DNA of 15,268 nt from Candidatus Thorarchaeota archaeon (lineage in GTDB: Archaea > Asgardarchaeota > Thorarchaeia > Thorarchaeales > Thorarchaeaceae): assembly GCA_016839345.1 (NCBI GenBank), contig JAEOUL010000215.1, forward strand, positions 1 through 15,268. The letters run 5' to 3'. Shown here in pieces: positions 8,355-15,268 of this stretch. Each line of letters opens with the position of its first letter. Position 1 is the first letter of the stretch. Position numbers and translations under genes: made by a program. Below the pieces are notes generated by a model, which saw only the letters and a program-made list of their open reading frames with translations, searched no databases and was not told the origin of the DNA.

Positions 8355-10691
8355 TTGCCGCAGTCAGAGAGGTTCGATGAGTTGGCCATTGATGATTTTG
8401 CACGTTTAGAACGCTTCAGAAGAGTGGCTTCTAGATATAATCTGAAGATACCCCAAAACGTTTTGCCCGATGCGGAGATAGACTGTATTAGGAACCAATT
8501 GAATTCTGCTGTCTATCTTCAGGCCAAATCTTGGATGCTCCCATCATGGGCAGTGCTCTCGCTCAAGGGAATAGATGTAGAAAACGTTGTTATCACTGAG
8601 TTTCCAAACAACTCCTATAGAAACTGGTCCTTGGTGGGTGGAGTTGGAACTCGTAACTATGGAATTGTAGACTCTCGTGGATTGGCATCTGCTCGAGCTG
8701 ATATTGGGTCTCTTGATGTTTGGGTCCAAGAAAATGATGATATCATCTTCCCTGCACTCATTGGAAAGGATGGTCCTCAACTAAGACTAGTTTCCTCTGA
8801 AGACCAGCTCTATGAATGGCGTACAGAAATCAATTCTGTAGAGTTTGTACGATTAATCTACCATGTGAAACATGAAGAGGAAGAATTTCTCTACAATGAG
8901 ATAATCTTACGGAATATTGCTCTTGAGCAGACTGAAGCTACCTTCTTTGTTGCTTTGCGACCAATATCTCCTTGGGGAGTTGATCCTCTTGAGAAAATCG
9001 AGTATGAAAAATCAAAGAATCGAGTAATCATCAATGGTATTCCTGCAGTCCAGTTTGACAATTCGCCTTCCGCTATAGTTCTATCTGAAGCAAACAATCC
9101 AGAAATTCCCGAGATAATACGAACAGAATCAACCCGGATTGATGACAAATTAGACTCTTCGGATGGTTTGGCCACAGCAATTCTTCGTTTTGATGTCAAA
9201 CTTTCACCAGCTGGGTCAAAAAGGTTCTTTTTCATATCTCCTCTTGAATCCACAAAGAGGGATATTGATACTTCAGAATTTGCCCTGGGGGAACACAACC
9301 GTAATCAGACGATAGGTCGATGGTATACATTTTCCGAACAACTCGTAAAAGTGATGTTCCCTGATTCAGAGCTAGACAAAGTCTTCTCACAAGCTGCTGT
9401 TTCACTAGCCATTCAAGCACGATCAGTTATTTTTCCTGAAGAATCATTTCTGGCATCCTTTTCATGGTATGAACGGATACGAGTTCTTCAAGCACTGATC
9501 AAATCTGGTAGTTTGAATCTAGCTGAGAAATTATCCATTGAGATCGCACAACAGTCTGATGTTCCAGAAGGACACTTGAACAGGGCCATCTTCAGTCCAA
9601 TTCTTTGGGGTATTCTTCAGCTTTGTAGTCATGCTCCAAAATCTGAATCAATAACAAAAACTAGTCATTACATCAATATCCTGACTGACCGATTAATCGA
9701 AACCATCACATCTGTAATAACAGAGAAACCGACCTCTGAAGATTCTGATGGGCCATCAAAAGACACTCCACTTCAACATTATCTTGTTGTTGATATTGCA
9801 CTTCTGAAAGAGTTCAATCAACTCTTGTGGGATCTTGCTGCTATGAAAGAAGCCCTTCGTTTCCATGTTGCGACAAAGAAACCAATAGTTAAACGATTAG
9901 AAGATACTATCAACCGGATTGAAACATATACCCGAAACAAACTTGATGAGATCCGAGGTGCACGATGGCCTCGACCAAAAGACCCGATTATGGGTGAGCT
10001 TGATAGGGCAATCCTCGACATTCTCACAAGTGTAGCTCTGCTAAGAATCACTCAGTTTGATATGAAATTCCTTGAGAACCTCTGTACAAAAATTGAAAGT
10101 CGACGAATCGTAAGAAATCTCTGGAAGACACCAGAACCTGTAGATTTATTCTCTAGCCATCTTGCTCTGCGATTAGCACAGTTTCATATCTTTGCTAGTC
10201 AACGAACCAAAGTTGAATCTCTTCTCCAGAGGTCTCTCGAGTTTCTGTCCGAGGATTATCTACTGCCCGATTTTGTAGACACACGAACATATGGAGGGAG
10301 CGGTGGAACTGGCGCCAGCGTCTTTGCTGCTGCTGATATCATTCTCTTGGTAAATGACATGATAATCCATGAGGATGTTTCAAACTTGGTCTATCTACAA
10401 GGAATTCCTGAAAGCTGGTACAAATCAAAGCGACCCCTGGTTGTGAAGGGTATTCCCACAAAATTTGGACGAGCCAGAATCGAAATAGGGATGTCAGCAA
10501 ATCAACATCAGATTGAAACAGAAATAGAAGATTTACCTGAAGAAGTTGAGATTCATGTTCCAGAGAGTGTGCCTCTCCGGATGGTGAAAGCTTATGGTGG
10601 AAGCATAGTAGAGAGAGCGGATAAGGTACGGTCTCCACATCTTCGGTTAGTACCGTTATCCAACGAAGTGGTACTGACTTTCCACAAATGA
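8355..10691 (+). CDS. Glycosidase-like protein (beta-sandwich plus helical-barrel layout)
   Basis: A 778-residue soluble protein with no signal peptide or membrane segment. Residues about 60-310 are beta-rich with Trp, Asn and Gly motifs (YRNWSLVGGVGTRNYG, FFVALRPISPWG, VKLSPAGSKRFFFISP). This resembles the N-terminal sandwich of GH15/GH63-type glucosidases and debranching enzymes. Residues about 335-690 are helical, as in their (alpha/alpha)6 barrel, and contain a Gly-rich turn YGGSGGTGASVF. A short beta tail follows. I cannot place the catalytic acids, so activity is uncertain and a non-catalytic carbohydrate-binding role is possible. The start is unclear: TTG 8355 is the first codon after an in-frame stop, whereas TTG 8382 has AGAGAGG nine bases ahead. 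It diverges from the ABC operon and converges with the longin-like gene, 18 bases from stop to stop. The coding call is certain; the function is tentative. Confidence 0.85.
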   Translation: MPQSERFDELAIDDFARLERFRRVASRYNLKIPQNVLPDAEIDCIRNQLNSAVYLQAKSWMLPSWAVLSLKGIDVENVVITEFPNNSYRNWSLVGGVGTRNYGIVDSRGLASARADIGSLDVWVQENDDIIFPALIGKDGPQLRLVSSEDQLYEWRTEINSVEFVRLIYHVKHEEEEFLYNEIILRNIALEQTEATFFVALRPISPWGVDPLEKIEYEKSKNRVIINGIPAVQFDNSPSAIVLSEANNPEIPEIIRTESTRIDDKLDSSDGLATAILRFDVKLSPAGSKRFFFISPLESTKRDIDTSEFALGEHNRNQTIGRWYTFSEQLVKVMFPDSELDKVFSQAAVSLAIQARSVIFPEESFLASFSWYERIRVLQALIKSGSLNLAEKLSIEIAQQSDVPEGHLNRAIFSPILWGILQLCSHAPKSESITKTSHYINILTDRLIETITSVITEKPTSEDSDGPSKDTPLQHYLVVDIALLKEFNQLLWDLAAMKEALRFHVATKKPIVKRLEDTINRIETYTRNKLDEIRGARWPRPKDPIMGELDRAILDILTSVALLRITQFDMKFLENLCTKIESRRIVRNLWKTPEPVDLFSSHLALRLAQFHIFASQRTKVESLLQRSLEFLSEDYLLPDFVDTRTYGGSGGTGASVFAAADIILLVNDMIIHEDVSNLVYLQGIPESWYKSKRPLVVKGIPTKFGRARIEIGMSANQHQIETEIEDLPEEVEIHVPESVPLRMVKAYGGSIVERADKVRSPHLRLVPLSNEVVLTFHK

Positions 10692-10709
10692 GTACGTAAG
10701 AATCAGATA

Positions 10710-11588
10710 CTAGAAATTCAGTTGCTGAGGGTTCTGGTCATCTTGCCACTGCCAGAGGTCGAGAAAACAACGCGTTTCCTTTGGCACTTTTTTCAATTTA
10801 ACGCCTGAGTAAACATATGCTCCATCAATATACTTGCGATTATTGTCTGATGGAAATTTTTTCAAGTAATCAAAAACAGCTGGATCATATTCTCTGGCCA
10901 CAACTACAGCTTTTGAGGGAAAATATGGCTGAAGAATCATTTCGTCTTTCTTCATGGATAATACTGCAAAATTGTCTAGTGAGTCAATAAAGTCAATTAT
11001 TTGAACTCGATTTGCTCTATTGTCCACAACCTTCACGAATCCATAGTTTTCACCAAAGGTAATCAATTCATTATCAAGTTCTTTCTTCTTCTTTCTAGAA
11101 TCAATGAGAAGGTCTACCATTCCCTGAGAACCATCACGTTTCATTAATCTGGGTCGTACCAAAACCTCTCCTCCATACTCCTTCAGGATGAAATCCAAAA
11201 CCCTACTGATGAATGGGTTCTGGATTCTTCTAAGATATTGATCTGCAATAACTGAGAACTCGTCATTTCCAACATTTGGTTGTGATCCCCAGCGGGCACG
11301 ACCTTCCTCAAATTGTCTTCCTAATTCGTTAGCGAGAGAATACGCTTGGTCGTATTCCTTTTTCTTGGGAGCAATCAACGCTGTAATAATATCCTCTCGG
11401 GGTGCGAGGTAGATAACTTTCTCTTCAGTAGTGAATGATGAAAGACCACCAAATTTTAGTTTTCTAGAAAAATGTCCAATCGCAGTAACAAAACTCGAGA
11501 AAAGCGAGGGTTCAGTATTTCCTTTCATTCTTGAGAAAAGTGGGACGCCAGAAACCGCGTCGAATATGATTACTCCTTCTATGTCCAT
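10710..11588 (-). CDS. Longin-like domain protein
   Basis: A 292-residue cytoplasmic protein. Residues 1-95 look like a longin/roadblock-type fold: an opening strand GVIIFDAVSGVPLFSR, a helix with SSFVTAIGHFSRKL, strands FTTEEKVIYLAPRE and IITALIAPKK, then a closing helix (AYSLANELGRQFEEG). Such domains are unusually frequent in Asgard archaea, where they are thought to partner small GTPases and membrane-traffic-like machinery. That background is known; its use here is inferred. Residues about 100-292 have no family I recognise: a helical stretch, a Lys-rich patch (SRKKKKELDN) and beta-rich segments. The start is ATG 11588 with no strong Shine-Dalgarno site. A TATA-like box about 36 bases upstream suggests its own promoter, although the zinc-finger gene lies only 60 bases ahead on the same strand. 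No GTPase gene is in the window. Confidence 0.85.
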   Translation of the reverse strand: MDIEGVIIFDAVSGVPLFSRMKGNTEPSLFSSFVTAIGHFSRKLKFGGLSSFTTEEKVIYLAPREDIITALIAPKKKEYDQAYSLANELGRQFEEGRARWGSQPNVGNDEFSVIADQYLRRIQNPFISRVLDFILKEYGGEVLVRPRLMKRDGSQGMVDLLIDSRKKKKELDNELITFGENYGFVKVVDNRANRVQIIDFIDSLDNFAVLSMKKDEMILQPYFPSKAVVVAREYDPAVFDYLKKFPSDNNRKYIDGAYVYSGVKLKKVPKETRCFLDLWQWQDDQNPQQLNF

Positions 11589-11623
11589 CTGAATCAGCTC
11601 GATTGGCAGCTATTTCGAAGTAT

Positions 11624-11631
11624 CTATAATA
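11624..11631 (-). promoter_or_regulatory. Candidate TATA box for the longin-like gene
   Basis: The minus strand reads TATTATAG, 36-43 bases before ATG 11588, in a 60-base AT-rich gap after the zinc-finger gene. Transcription would begin about 10 bases before the start codon, which fits the lack of a clear Shine-Dalgarno site. Confidence 0.4.
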
Positions 11632-11648
11632 CTATTTTAGATGGTATA

Positions 11649-12359
11649 TTAACCAGTTTCTTCGAGAAAGAGTATCTCAGGAGTTTCTGCCAATTTCTTG
11701 AATAACTTCTTGTCAAAAAATGGGGCCTGTCTATTCAAACAGGGAATGACTGCACATCTTGAACATGCATACTCAACCATAGTCTGAATATCTGGACTGT
11801 TTCCAACTGCCTTAATGAAATCACTCTTTGTCCCTGCAAAGAATGTCCGCTTCTTATCACCAAAGGTATGAATTGCTGAATTGTAAATACTATCTAATAA
11901 TCCTGGAGTGCCACTCTGAGTCGCATGAAGGTTCGCAAAAAGTATCATAACTGTGGCAATCGAACATGAAAGAGCATAGTGTTTTGGCTCCCACTGTTTC
12001 TCATATCCGTCCTCGATTACACCAATTTCCCACATTCGAAACATTTCCAGCCCAGGTTTCTTCTCATGGTCTAGAATTGGGCTTATCATCTTGCCTCCCT
12101 CTTTGTCTGAACCTGCTCTATAGGGAACGCCCCTTGGGACATGAGAAGGCCGTCCACAGAATCCATACCATCCTCCTTTGCCTTTGTATTTCATTAGTTT
12201 TAGAAGAGCCCTCGTTTCATCAAACGGTCGGTCAATCTCATGTGCAGGAACCCAAATCATATGATCATCGCACCGCATCTCTCCGCACAACACGCATGGT
12301 TGAACAATCTGGTTCGTTCTAGAATACCCATATCGTTTACATTCTTCACAACTTGTCAA
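11649..12359 (-). CDS. Cys/His-rich protein with AN1-like zinc finger
   Basis: A 236-residue soluble protein, function unknown. The first 40 residues carry C4-x2-C7, C22-x2-C25, C30-x2-H33 and H40. The C-x4-C-x2-H-x6-H part resembles an AN1 finger but lacks the last Cys of that family. FCGRPSH near residue 70 may supply more ligands. The middle is mostly alpha-helical with an uncharged stretch (CSIATVMILFANLHA) that is probably a buried helix. A second Cys cluster CSRCAVIPC lies near residue 205. The start is TTG at 12359: an in-frame TAA lies eight codons upstream, no ATG or GTG falls between, and GGTGA sits seven bases before it. It diverges from nadB and precedes the longin-like gene on the same strand. 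It could be a protein-binding or nucleic-acid-binding finger; no enzyme motif is seen. Confidence 0.85.
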   Translation of the reverse strand: MTSCEECKRYGYSRTNQIVQPCVLCGEMRCDDHMIWVPAHEIDRPFDETRALLKLMKYKGKGGWYGFCGRPSHVPRGVPYRAGSDKEGGKMISPILDHEKKPGLEMFRMWEIGVIEDGYEKQWEPKHYALSCSIATVMILFANLHATQSGTPGLLDSIYNSAIHTFGDKKRTFFAGTKSDFIKAVGNSPDIQTMVEYACSRCAVIPCLNRQAPFFDKKLFKKLAETPEILFLEETG

Positions 12360-12366
12360 GAAACAT

Positions 12367-12371
12367 TCACC
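12367..12371 (-). promoter_or_regulatory. Shine-Dalgarno site supporting a TTG start
   Basis: The minus strand reads GGTGA seven bases before TTG 12359. With the in-frame stop just upstream, it fixes the start of the zinc-finger gene. Confidence 0.6.
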
Positions 12372-12379
12372 AATCTCAC

Positions 12380-12387
12380 TTTAAATA
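12380..12387. promoter_or_regulatory. TATA box in the shared zinc-finger/nadB divergent region
   Basis: TTTAAATA is a near-consensus archaeal TATA box whose core TTTAAA is symmetric, so it can be read on either strand. Towards nadB it would give a leader of about 65 bases. Towards the zinc-finger gene transcription would start very near the TTG, which fits poorly with that gene's Shine-Dalgarno site. I therefore favour use by nadB or in both directions. Confidence 0.45.
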
Positions 12388-12473
12388 TCATCATCGCTGT
12401 TAATGTCTTTCTAGTATGTTCACGAAGGCTTATGTGTTGAGTATGAGAAACCGGAGATAGGAGAAGTTGTGGA

Positions 12474-14060
12474 ATGTCGGACAAGGTCTATTCTTCAGAT
12501 TTCCTTGTGATAGGGAGCGGGTTATCTGGCCAGCTCTTCTCTATAAAAGTAGCAAATCACGGGACTGTAAACATGGTCACGAAAGGTCTCTTGACTGATT
12601 CAGCCACAATCAAGGCACAAGGAGGAATCGCCGCTGTTGTGTCACCTAATGATTCTGTCGTCATCCATGTTGAGGACACAATTCGAGTAGGAGCTGGTCT
12701 GTGCCATCGCAATGTTGTTGAAAGTATTGTCAAAGATGGTCCTGAACGAATAAAAGAACTGGTTGAAATTGGGGTTGACTTCTGTGGTGAGGAATCAACT
12801 GGCGAGTATGAACTCGGCCTTGAGGGCGGGCATAGTATACGTCGTGTTCTTCATGTCAAAGATCACACTGGAAAAGATATCGAACTAGCCCTAGCAGATC
12901 GATTGAAGAATGAGAAGAACATTAAGGTCTTTGAGAATCATATGGCTGTTAACCTGTATGCTAGGAATAACAGAGTCTACGGTGCTTATATTCTTGATAT
13001 CAACACAAACGAAATTGAGCGGTTCATCGCCAAGACAGTAATCCTGGCTACTGGTGGTTCTGGACGAGTCTTTCTCTATACAAGCAATCCAGATGTAGCG
13101 ACTGGGGATGGGATTGCAATGGCTTTTCGTGCTGGTGCCACTGTAATGAATCTCGAAATGGTTCAGTTCCACCCAACACTTCTATACCATCATAAGGTTC
13201 GATCATTCCTAATCTCCGAAGCTCTTCGTGGAGAGGGTGCTAGATTACTTGGTCGAGATGGAAAGAGGTTCATGCCAAACTATCACAAGGATGCGGATCT
13301 AGCTCCTCGTGATGTCGTGGCGCGTGCAATAGATACTGAACTTAAGAAGACTGGTGCGGATCACGTCTGGCTCGATATCTCATTCAAGGATGCTAGTTAC
13401 ATTCGGGATCGGTTTCCCCAAATTTATGAAACTTGCCTGACCGCTGGGATAGATATAACAAAAGAACCGATTCCTGTTGTTCCCGCAGCACACTATATGA
13501 TGGGAGGGGTTAAGACTGACATCTATGGGCGTACTGATGTTGTTGGTTTGTATGCAATAGGTGAAACCACTTGTACAGGATTTCATGGAGCAAATCGCCT
13601 TGCATCTAACTCTCTACTTGAAGCCGCGGTATTAGCACACAATGCTTCAATTGCCGCTGTTGAGGAACTATCAAGGGATATCCGCACAATTGATATTCCC
13701 CCTTGGGATCCTGGTGATGCGACAGACCCTGATGAGCTAGTTGTTATCTCCCATTTATGGGAAGAGATTCGTCGAATAATGATTAACTATGTTGGAATAG
13801 CAAGGTCAAACAAGCGCCTGATTCGTGCTAGTAATAGGATTGGATTCATTTCAAGGGAGATAAGTCAATTTTACTGGGACTTTAAAATCACGCCTGACCT
13901 TGTAGAATTAAGAAATATAGCTATTGTTGCAGAACTTATCATTAGAATGGCTAGGATGCGTAAGGAGAGCCGAGGTGCTCACTATAACATAGATTACCCT
14001 GAACAGTCAGACGAAGCTGTAGATACTCTCTTGAAGAAAGGATATGCCGCCATTGATTGA
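12474..14060 (+). CDS. nadB: L-aspartate oxidase
   Basis: A 528-residue FAD enzyme that oxidises L-aspartate to iminoaspartate, the first step of de novo NAD synthesis, handing the product to quinolinate synthase (NadA). The FAD-binding GSGLSG is at residues 14-19. Family motifs: AQGGIAAV, EGGHSIRR, FHPT with H233, SEALRGEGA (E249, R252), APRD with R279, PAAHYMMGGV with H340 and HGANRLASNSLLEA with R375. H233, R279, H340 and R375 sit at a constant offset of 11 from the E. coli NadB catalytic and substrate-binding residues (244, 290, 351, 386, recalled from memory). EGGHS and ASNSLLE favour NadB over succinate dehydrogenase or fumarate reductase flavoproteins. Length is close to E. coli NadB (540). 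The start is ATG 12474, with AGGAG about ten bases ahead. No nadA or nadC is in the window. The stop overlaps or abuts the next gene. Confidence 0.95.
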   Translation: MSDKVYSSDFLVIGSGLSGQLFSIKVANHGTVNMVTKGLLTDSATIKAQGGIAAVVSPNDSVVIHVEDTIRVGAGLCHRNVVESIVKDGPERIKELVEIGVDFCGEESTGEYELGLEGGHSIRRVLHVKDHTGKDIELALADRLKNEKNIKVFENHMAVNLYARNNRVYGAYILDINTNEIERFIAKTVILATGGSGRVFLYTSNPDVATGDGIAMAFRAGATVMNLEMVQFHPTLLYHHKVRSFLISEALRGEGARLLGRDGKRFMPNYHKDADLAPRDVVARAIDTELKKTGADHVWLDISFKDASYIRDRFPQIYETCLTAGIDITKEPIPVVPAAHYMMGGVKTDIYGRTDVVGLYAIGETTCTGFHGANRLASNSLLEAAVLAHNASIAAVEELSRDIRTIDIPPWDPGDATDPDELVVISHLWEEIRRIMINYVGIARSNKRLIRASNRIGFISREISQFYWDFKITPDLVELRNIAIVAELIIRMARMRKESRGAHYNIDYPEQSDEAVDTLLKKGYAAID

Positions 14061-14074
14061 AGGTGGAAAAATCA

Positions 14075-14587
14075 GTGAGAGCACGCGATCATGCCAGTTC
14101 CTATATGTTGCCAATTACTGTTATGATAATCATGCCATGGTTCCTCATGTGGATTACCACGGACTATGCACTTGGTTGGGGATTTCCTTGGTTTCTAGAC
14201 GCTCTCATTCTCCTGATTGGTATAACCACTCTTATTACTGGCCTACTACTGACAATTCATTGCATCCGTATATTCACTATTATCGGAAACGGAACATTAG
14301 CTCCTTGGGCACCTCCTCAGAAGCTGGTTGTCGTTGGAATATATCGATACATGAGGAATCCGATGATTACTGGAGTGCTCTTTGGACTTTTGGGAGAATC
14401 AATAATTCTATCAAACTATGCTCTGTTTCTCTGGTGTTTCTTTTTCTTTGTAGGTAACCACATCTATTTCATCAAGTCTGAGGAACCGGAACTCGTGACT
14501 CGGTTTGGGGAGGAGTATGAAATATATCGTGAGAATGTACCACGGTGGCTTCCGAGAAAAACGCCATGGTCACCACAAAGCACCTAA
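14075..14587 (+). CDS. Isoprenylcysteine carboxyl methyltransferase-like membrane protein
   Basis: A small integral membrane protein (170 residues from this start) of the ICMT/PEMT-type methyltransferase fold. These use S-adenosylmethionine to methylate lipid-like or prenyl-cysteine substrates at the membrane. Seen: hydrophobic helices at the start (PITVMIIMPWFLMWITTDY), then FLDALILLIGITTLITGLLL, the family signature GIYRYMRNPMITGVLFGLLGE, a further helix (YALFLWCFFFFVGNH), and the C-terminal EEPELVTRFGEEYEIYRENVPRWLPR-type region (first 20 residues listed elsewhere as EEPEL...PRWLPR). I chose GTG 14075 because AGGTGG lies eight bases ahead. A TTG at 14057, overlapping the nadB stop, is possible but has no such site. 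The gene follows nadB directly, so the two are probably co-transcribed, although no shared pathway is evident. Substrate unknown. Confidence 0.9.
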   Translation: MRARDHASSYMLPITVMIIMPWFLMWITTDYALGWGFPWFLDALILLIGITTLITGLLLTIHCIRIFTIIGNGTLAPWAPPQKLVVVGIYRYMRNPMITGVLFGLLGESIILSNYALFLWCFFFFVGNHIYFIKSEEPELVTRFGEEYEIYRENVPRWLPRKTPWSPQST

Positions 14588-15268
14588 ATTGGTCTTAGAT
14601 GAGGTGCATTACGCCAACGATTGTTATACTCGTTTGCAGGTCCTCTGGGAGCTTTTTGGTCCCCCCAACGATCTTTGAAAGAAGCAAAATTGGTTGTTTC
14701 AAGATGCTTCAGATTCATTTTCGTTTCCCAGACGGACCCGCCTTCTGAAATCTTATCGCAGAATATTCGAGCATAACATCTTGGCTTACTGTATGGCGTG
14801 GGGTAATTTGCATGTGATCCTAATGCCACCCAGACATTAATGTGAGATTCATCTAGAATTGCACTCTCTCGTGTGAAGCCTGTCAGAGTTTTGGTCATGG
14901 AAGCAAGTCGAGCTTCTTTATGATTAGATAAGAGCCAAATTGCTTGTGACAAATCTGTCGATCCATATAGTCGCACCTCCACGTTTTCCCAGTCCCCTCG
15001 ATGGTTCCCTACGTTAAGGGGGGCACCTGGAAAGTCATTATGTCGATACCAAAACCAATACCGTATTTGGAAGAAATCACCATCATCCCAGAATTCATAA
15101 TAGCTTGGAGTCGATGCGATTAGCTTCTTTGGGGTTCTTTCTTCAACAAATGTGTCCCAATTCAGATGGAACTTCGCATATGTTTCTTCAGCATCTGATG
15201 GAAAACAGCAAAATTCGCCTTCTTCAGGATGAAAATGAAGTATGGGTGAGAACCTCTCAGCAAGTTTG
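14584..15268 (-). CDS. Vps62/DUF946-like protein (N-terminus cut by window edge)
   Basis: The minus-strand frame is open from the right edge, giving 227 residues and a TAG stop at 14584. It begins KLAERFSPILHFHPEE, then FPSDAEE, an aromatic strand YWFWYRHND, and the family hallmark GNHRGDWENVEVRLYG, followed by VWVALGSHANYPTPYSKPR. RFxPxLxFHP, HxGDWExVxVRL and ALGSHANYPTPG-like blocks in this order are typical of Vps62-related (DUF946) proteins, known from fungi, plants and bacteria. The biochemical role is poorly known; the conserved His/Asp/Trp residues could bind metal or a ligand. A GTG at 14982 gives a shorter frame, but it starts inside the conserved block and is not the true start. The gene is convergent with the methyltransferase; their stop codons overlap by four bases, leaving no room for a separate terminator. 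Confidence 0.85.
   Translation of the reverse strand, partial: KLAERFSPILHFHPEEGEFCCFPSDAEETYAKFHLNWDTFVEERTPKKLIASTPSYYEFWDDGDFFQIRYWFWYRHNDFPGAPLNVGNHRGDWENVEVRLYGSTDLSQAIWLLSNHKEARLASMTKTLTGFTRESAILDESHINVWVALGSHANYPTPYSKPRCYARIFCDKISEGGSVWETKMNLKHLETTNFASFKDRWGDQKAPRGPANEYNNRWRNAPHLRPI

Noticed and set aside
8191..8409. A 72-codon plus-strand frame in the divergent region
   Set aside because: It overlaps the start of the glycosidase-like gene in another frame, has no Shine-Dalgarno site, and its composition looks non-coding.
10692..10709. Terminator between the convergent genes
   Set aside because: Only 18 bases, with no T-run or hairpin on either strand.
12474..14060. Succinate dehydrogenase or fumarate reductase flavoprotein
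   Set aside because: The EGGHSIRR and HGANRLASNSLLEA motifs and the fixed residue offsets to E. coli NadB favour L-aspartate oxidase. No sdhB-like iron-sulfur gene is adjacent.
14057..14074. TTG 14057 as the methyltransferase start
   Set aside because: It has no Shine-Dalgarno site; GTG 14075 has AGGTGG eight bases ahead. It is not fully excluded, because overlapping starts occur.
14044..14457. A 137-codon plus-strand frame across the nadB end
   Set aside because: It overlaps the methyltransferase in another frame; only the methyltransferase frame carries a family signature.
14584..14982. A complete 132-residue gene starting at GTG 14982
   Set aside because: The same frame stays open to the window edge and encodes conserved Vps62-like blocks upstream, so this is only the end of a longer gene.

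Overview
The window most likely comes from an archaeon, and I lean towards an Asgard lineage. The evidence for archaea is TATA-like boxes upstream of genes, Shine-Dalgarno sites of the GGAGGT/GGTGA type, and several GTG/TTG starts. The evidence for Asgard is a longin-like domain protein, an AN1-like zinc-finger protein and a Vps62-like protein close together. No rRNA or marker gene is present, so the lineage is inference. I see no tRNA, CRISPR array, insertion sequence or phage gene. All nine genes look intact except the two cut by the window edges.

Left half (1-8136, all minus strand): one tight operon. In transcription order it runs ABC-2 permease, ABC ATPase with a ~245-residue extra N-terminal region, a 1460-residue surface protein, and a second ABC ATPase that runs off the left edge. 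Gaps between genes are 12, 4 and 1 nt. The surface protein has a signal peptide, an I9-like propeptide region, a subtilisin (S8) fold, a GldG-like accessory domain, an Ig-like beta domain, one C-terminal membrane helix and a cytoplasmic coiled coil. Its catalytic Asp and His are kept, but the serine position reads Ala and the oxyanion Asn reads Asp, so it looks like a pseudoprotease wired into an ABC exporter. This is the most unusual item in the window. Upstream of the operon are a perfect 16-bp palindrome and a second inverted repeat, both possible operators.

Middle (8355-12359): a divergent 778-residue protein resembling two-domain (beta-sandwich plus helical barrel) glycosidases, then two minus-strand genes. 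These are a longin-like domain protein and a Cys/His-rich AN1-like zinc-finger protein.

Right part (12474-15268): a convincing L-aspartate oxidase (nadB) overlapping or abutting a small membrane methyltransferase of the isoprenylcysteine carboxyl methyltransferase type. A convergent Vps62/DUF946-like gene is cut by the right edge. nadB and the zinc-finger gene are divergent and share a 114-nt region with a TTTAAATA box.
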